6,142 bases of DNA, taken from the NCBI GenBank assembly GCA_913056475.1, contig CAJXMS010000140.1:1-6142 (forward strand), in the 5' to 3' direction. Made by a program: the position numbers and the translations under genes. The stretch is from an uncultured Bacteroidota bacterium. GTDB taxonomy: Bacteria; Bacteroidota; Bacteroidia; Flavobacteriales; Schleiferiaceae. The notes below the pieces were generated by a model. That model ran no database searches and had not been told where the DNA came from. It was given only the letters and a program-made list of their open reading frames with translations. Positions 5,585 to 6,142 of this stretch are shown here, piece by piece (position 1 is the stretch's first letter; every line of letters starts with the position of its first letter).

Positions 5585-5647
5585 CGAATAATTGTTTGAT
5601 TAATGAGCCCGTGAAAGTAGCGTTAAGCCACAGCCGGCGCATAGCCG

Positions 5648-5680
5648 CTGGCATGAATAACCATTTTCCTGGCATGAATA
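5648..5680. repeat. 12-bp direct repeat between P1 and P2
   Basis: CTGGCATGAATA occurs at 5648-5659 and 5669-5680, a 21-bp period (two helical turns, same DNA face). It lies in the region upstream of P2, about 65-95 bp before its start, where an activator or repressor could bind. No protein is implied by the sequence itself. Confidence 0.6.
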
Positions 5681-5691
5681 GCGCCTGGCCA

Positions 5692-6060
5692 TTACCAACA
5701 ACCGCCCTGCGGAAGGGCCACAAAAAAGATGGCCAGGCTGGCCAAACAACCGATGCTCACCCCTACGAAAAAGGCCAGGAAGTCAAAATCACGCCCCTCT
5801 TCCTCAACACGGGGCTGGGCGCTTATGCCTTCTACCAGTAACGCCGTCTCCGGCCGGGCCGCCAACTCCGCATAGCTTGCGTCCGGATGGTACTGGAGAT
5901 AACACTCCAGCTGCTGGGCGGGGGCCAGGGCCTCTTCCACAGCCCTTTCAGAATACTCGAAATGATGGACCTGGCTACCGGACGTAGCGGAGCTAATGAG
6001 GGGGAAAAGCAGGAAAAGAGCGAATACGGTAATGCGCAGAGTTAGCTGGTTAAGGAACAT
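5692..6060 (-). CDS. Array paralogue P1: small exported protein with a single C-terminal membrane segment
   Basis: 122 residues from ATG 6060. Strong hydrophobic leader (~6-22) with likely cleavage at SSA/TS (25/26). HHFEYSERAVEEAL (32-45) corresponds to HFNFNEAEMDQAL of P4, and the motif Y-H-P-D-A-S-Y-A-E-L is at 57-66. An acidic linker (VEEEGRDFDF) leads to one membrane segment (~94-115: FLAFFVGVSIGCLASLAIFFVA). The protein then ends LPQGGCW, so the charged loop and second membrane segment of the other members are missing. C105 falls in the membrane segment, and the terminal C121 may echo the segment-2 cysteine (GC before a W/V). I looked for a frameshift that would restore segment 2 downstream and found none. 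First gene of the visible array, with its own promoter. Function unknown. Confidence 0.78.
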   Translation of the reverse strand: MFLNQLTLRITVFALFLLFPLISSATSGSQVHHFEYSERAVEEALAPAQQLECYLQYHPDASYAELAARPETALLVEGISAQPRVEEEGRDFDFLAFFVGVSIGCLASLAIFFVALPQGGCW

Positions 6061-6087
6061 AGTTTAGCACTATTAAAGGTTTAATCC

Positions 6088-6119
6088 CAAAGTTACACAA
6101 TTATAAAATGCTGAAGAAA
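6088..6119 (-). promoter_or_regulatory. Bacteroidota-type promoter upstream of P1
   Basis: TAACTTTG on the minus strand (6088-6095) matches TAnnTTTG perfectly. TTTC (6116-6119) lies 20 nt upstream, one mismatch from the -33 TTTG. The -7 box is 27 nt before the P1 start. This is the best promoter in the array and could drive P1 and P2 up to the terminator at 5135. Confidence 0.55.
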
Positions 6120-6142
6120 CGAGCAACATCTATGAAGATACC

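Noticed and set aside
5523..5723. Minus-strand frame that could extend P1 by a frameshift
   Set aside because: Its translation shows neither the charged loop nor a second membrane segment, so it does not restore the family architecture.
5596..5841. Plus-strand frame across the P1-P2 gap
   Set aside because: It is largely antisense to P1, with no recognisable protein features.
1..6142. CRISPR array, tRNA/rRNA genes, insertion sequences
   Set aside because: No regularly spaced repeats, cloverleaf-like segments or transposase reading frames were seen on either strand.

Overview
The window looks like chromosomal DNA of a Bacteroidota bacterium. Three things suggest this: a YidD homologue of the signal-peptide-bearing kind, TPR proteins ending in a PGLGQxYxG membrane segment, and start sites without Shine-Dalgarno sequences, two of them preceded by perfect TAnnTTTG -7 boxes. 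A member of the Saprospiria or a related class is possible, but that is only an impression. All complete genes lie on the minus strand. The only plus-strand gene is a partial one at the left edge, convergent with the rest.

Left half (1-3206). After the 3' end of a TPR-like gene (1-511, plus) comes a four-gene minus-strand operon read from about 3184 to 474. It encodes an exported LolA-like protein, an exported YidD-family protein, and two exported TPR proteins that share a C-terminal PGLG membrane motif. Each gene overlaps the next (47, 11 and 32 bp), so the four are probably co-transcribed and translationally coupled. All four products carry signal peptides, which points to an envelope or periplasmic job.

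Right half (3207-6142). This is a tandem array of five diverged paralogues on the minus strand, here called P1 (5692-6060), P2 (5165-5584), P3 (4325-4744), P4 (3752-4180) and P5 (3222-3683). Each is a 122-153 residue protein with a signal peptide, an exported domain containing [HN]-P-x-x-[ST]-[YF]-x-x-L, and a C-terminal membrane part. Four members have two membrane segments joined by a short charged loop, and P1 has one. Conserved cysteines lie in the membrane segments. I do not recognise the family. P2 and P4 are about 50% identical, and each is followed by a strong intrinsic terminator.

The array looks like a duplicated three-slot block. P1-P2-terminator-(remnant) mirrors P3-P4-terminator-P5, with a probable decayed P5 copy at 4929-5069. 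This array is the most novel content of the window. Its function cannot be read from the sequence. Paralogue diversification of small two-segment membrane proteins would fit envelope stress, signalling or toxin/immunity roles equally well.
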